A DNA stretch of 37,177 bases from Rhizaria sp. SCN 62-66. Its lineage: Eukaryota > Rhizaria, unplaced. The stretch is taken from NCBI GenBank assembly GCA_001724265.1, contig MEDY01000308.1:1-37177 (forward strand), written 5' to 3'. This document shows, in pieces, positions 35,492 to 37,177 of the stretch. Position numbers and translations under genes: made by a program. Position 1 is the stretch's first letter. The number at the start of each line of letters is the position of its first letter. Below the pieces are notes generated by a model, which worked only from the letters and a program-made list of their open reading frames with translations, had not been told where the DNA came from and searched no databases.

Positions 35492-37177
35492 TTAGAACGC
35501 CGACTCAGCAGGTGAGTACCCCGTGAACTTGATCGTGTACTGCTTCACCGACCCGTCCTGGTCGCGCACGCGCACAACCGCCGTCGAAGCCACCGGCTTC
35601 CACAGCGTGATTCCCGTCGCCTCGCGGCCCACAAAGCGCGCCGGCACCTTCTTAAGATCCGTCTTATCGGAGAACTCCTCGATGACGCGGCGCACGCCGT
35701 GGAGGTCGCTGCGCAGCGAGCCGGGGAAGAGGGCCATCTTGCTGCTCTTGACGTCGCGCGCCCCCGCGAGCGTGAGCATCATCATCTGGTCCTCCTGCGT
35801 CTGTCCGTTGGCGTCGCGGAAGTGTGCGGGGCGGCGCAGCACCGACGTGCAGGGGTGCCACGCCGTGGGCTTGAGCGAGAGCGAGAACTCGGAGGCGTCG
35901 CTCTGCGACATGTAGATGTAGAAGTCGAACGGGTTGCGCGCGGTGTCCCGGTCAAACTTCGCGGTGTGGTGCGTGCAGTCGCTCGCGTGGGTGTACTCGC
36001 ACTTGCAGTCGCGGCCGCCAAACTCGTCGACGTCGACGTCAGCGCAGGCGACGTCTTCCTTAGTCTGGTCCGCAGCCTGAGGAGCGTTCGAAATATTGTT
36101 GCTGACGTCACTCTTGGCGTCCTCCGACTCCGCCACAGTCGCCGACTCCGCCACAGTCGCCGCCTTCGCCTCGGTCGCAGCCCCCGCCTTGGCCGTAGCC
36201 TTGGCAGCTGCGTAGTCAGCGTCATCCTCCTTGTCGCTCGCGACAGCCTCGTCAGACTCCGGGGCAGCGGCCTCGGCGTCGCCCTGCGTCTTGTCGCCCT
36301 TGCTGTCGCCCTTGCCCGCCTGAGCGGCCTCGCCGACAGTCTTGTACACGGCGGCTGTGACGTCCCACTTCACCACGGGCGGCGCGTTGTACTTAGTCTG
36401 CGTCGTCATGCTGCCGTAGTACCACCGATCAGGCGCCTGCACCCACATCGCAGTGGCAGTCGGCAGCACCTGCGTGACGAGCTCGTGGTAGCCGAGAACG
36501 ACGTCCTCGCTCTTGTCGTCGTCATCGCTCTTCTTGACGGGCGCTGCCTCAACAGCCGCCCCGGGACTCTGACCCTGCTTGCCCTTGGCCTCGGCCTCGG
36601 CGGCGGCGACGGCGGCGTCGCTCTTGCGCAGCTCGGGCGTCTTGCGGTCCTTCTCCCACTCCGCCACAGGAGCCAGCGGAGAAACCCACGACGCCCAGCC
36701 GGCCTTGCTGACGTCAGCGACGGTGGCCACGCGGCGGTCCATCGCGGGCTTGAGCCCGAGCTTCTCGAACGCGCGCTCGGCGGCAGCGATCTCGCCCGCG
36801 CTGGCCTCCGTCTGTGGGCGCTGGTACGTCTCGGGCGCCGTCATCACGTTGAGCGCGCGCTTGATCCGGTCAACGCTGTCGCCGTTGACGAGGTGGTCGT
36901 ACACCTTGCCGATGAGGTTGCTTGCGGGGTAGCACCAGCCGGGGGCCGCGGAGGCCGTGGCGCGCCACATTGCGCGGTTCGCCAGCACGGGGCACGTGGT
37001 GCTGTCGGCGTCGTAGGCGGTCTGGGGCCAGTGCGCGGTGGCGGCAACCCAGGCCTGGTACAGGAACGACGCCTGCGTGCGGTGGACACAACGATAAGAT
37101 AAGCACAAAAGACAGGAAGAGTAATGAGAAAGTGAGCATGGCAATACCGTGAAGCTAACCTGTTTCCGTTTGTCGTT
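35492..37177 (-). CDS. Unrecognised Ala/acidic protein, 5' end cut by window edge, one intron
   Basis: The last exon, 37072-35492, encodes 526 residues. Six more codons (NDKRKQ) can be joined from 37177-37160. No start is visible. The first roughly 100 residues look folded and rich in Trp and Cys (AHWPQTAYDADSTTC, NRAMWRATASAAPGWCYP). A charged Ala/Lys/Asp linker follows. The last roughly 190 residues look folded again, with a Cys cluster (GGRDCKCEYTHASDC), FDFYIYMSQSDASEF and a beta-rich end (VVRVRDQDGSVKQYTIKF). The cysteine content would suit a secreted or lumenal protein, but the N-terminus is missing. The linker holds a perfect 18-bp tandem duplication (TVAESATVAES; about 36125-36160). 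I recognise no family. Confidence 0.75.
   Translation of the reverse strand, partial: NDKRKQVSFTVLPCSLSHYSSCLLCLSYRCVHRTQASFLYQAWVAATAHWPQTAYDADSTTCPVLANRAMWRATASAAPGWCYPASNLIGKVYDHLVNGDSVDRIKRALNVMTAPETYQRPQTEASAGEIAAAERAFEKLGLKPAMDRRVATVADVSKAGWASWVSPLAPVAEWEKDRKTPELRKSDAAVAAAEAEAKGKQGQSPGAAVEAAPVKKSDDDDKSEDVVLGYHELVTQVLPTATAMWVQAPDRWYYGSMTTQTKYNAPPVVKWDVTAAVYKTVGEAAQAGKGDSKGDKTQGDAEAAAPESDEAVASDKEDDADYAAAKATAKAGAATEAKAATVAESATVAESEDAKSDVSNNISNAPQAADQTKEDVACADVDVDEFGGRDCKCEYTHASDCTHHTAKFDRDTARNPFDFYIYMSQSDASEFSLSLKPTAWHPCTSVLRRPAHFRDANGQTQEDQMMMLTLAGARDVKSSKMALFPGSLRSDLHGVRRVIEEFSDKTDLKKVPARFVGREATGITLWKPVASTAVVRVRDQDGSVKQYTIKFTGYSPAESAF
37073..37159 (-). other. Probable intron (87 nt, stop-free) in the rightmost gene
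   Basis: On the minus strand the donor is AAACAG|GTTAGC and the acceptor is CACGCAG|GCG, with a strongly T/C-rich interior. It is phase 0, 29 codons and has no stop, so it could also be read through as a Cys/Leu/Ser-rich segment. Composition favours an intron. Confidence 0.7.

Overview
The window is nuclear DNA of a eukaryote. Reading frames are very GC-rich and encode long Ala/Ser/Gly/Gln/His low-complexity stretches. Gaps between genes are AT-rich and mostly 0.3-0.9 kb. There are no operons or ribosome-binding sites. Three good GT-AG introns can be placed (179, 117 and about 87 nt). Conserved eukaryotic proteins are present: a three-repeat MYB, VPS15, VPS16, a YAE1-type protein and an NZF zinc finger. 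The small gaps, few introns and bloated low-complexity proteins suggest a unicellular protist. I cannot assign the lineage from sequence alone.

Layout, left to right. A minus-strand secreted-protein gene is cut by the left edge (1-228) and lies head-to-head with a plus-strand R1R2R3 MYB gene (1057-4694). Next, on the minus strand, comes a huge reading frame from 18026 down to 5256. It is interrupted once, by an in-frame TAG at 10682-10680. The upstream part is about 2,450 residues of disordered sequence. The downstream part carries a SAM domain and a divergent protein-kinase domain. A minus-strand secreted Ala/Lys-rich protein follows (18839-20344), head-to-head with a plus-strand F-box/YAE1-like gene (21123-22313). 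Then come VPS15 (22759-29997, plus) and VPS16 (30273-32963, minus), tail-to-tail. VPS16 is head-to-head with a ubiquitin-like/NZF gene (33556-34623, plus). An unrecognised minus-strand gene is cut by the right edge (35492-37177).

Functional links. VPS15 (PI3-kinase complex) and VPS16 (HOPS/CORVET tethers) both serve endosome/vacuole traffic, and the UBL-NZF protein probably reads ubiquitin. The shared neighbourhood may be chance. The items most worth checking are the lone TAG inside a 4.2-kilocodon frame, the F-box plus YAE1 architecture, the VPS15 kinase-like domain lacking the catalytic Asp and carrying a Cys/His insert, and the stop-free introns whose length is a multiple of three.
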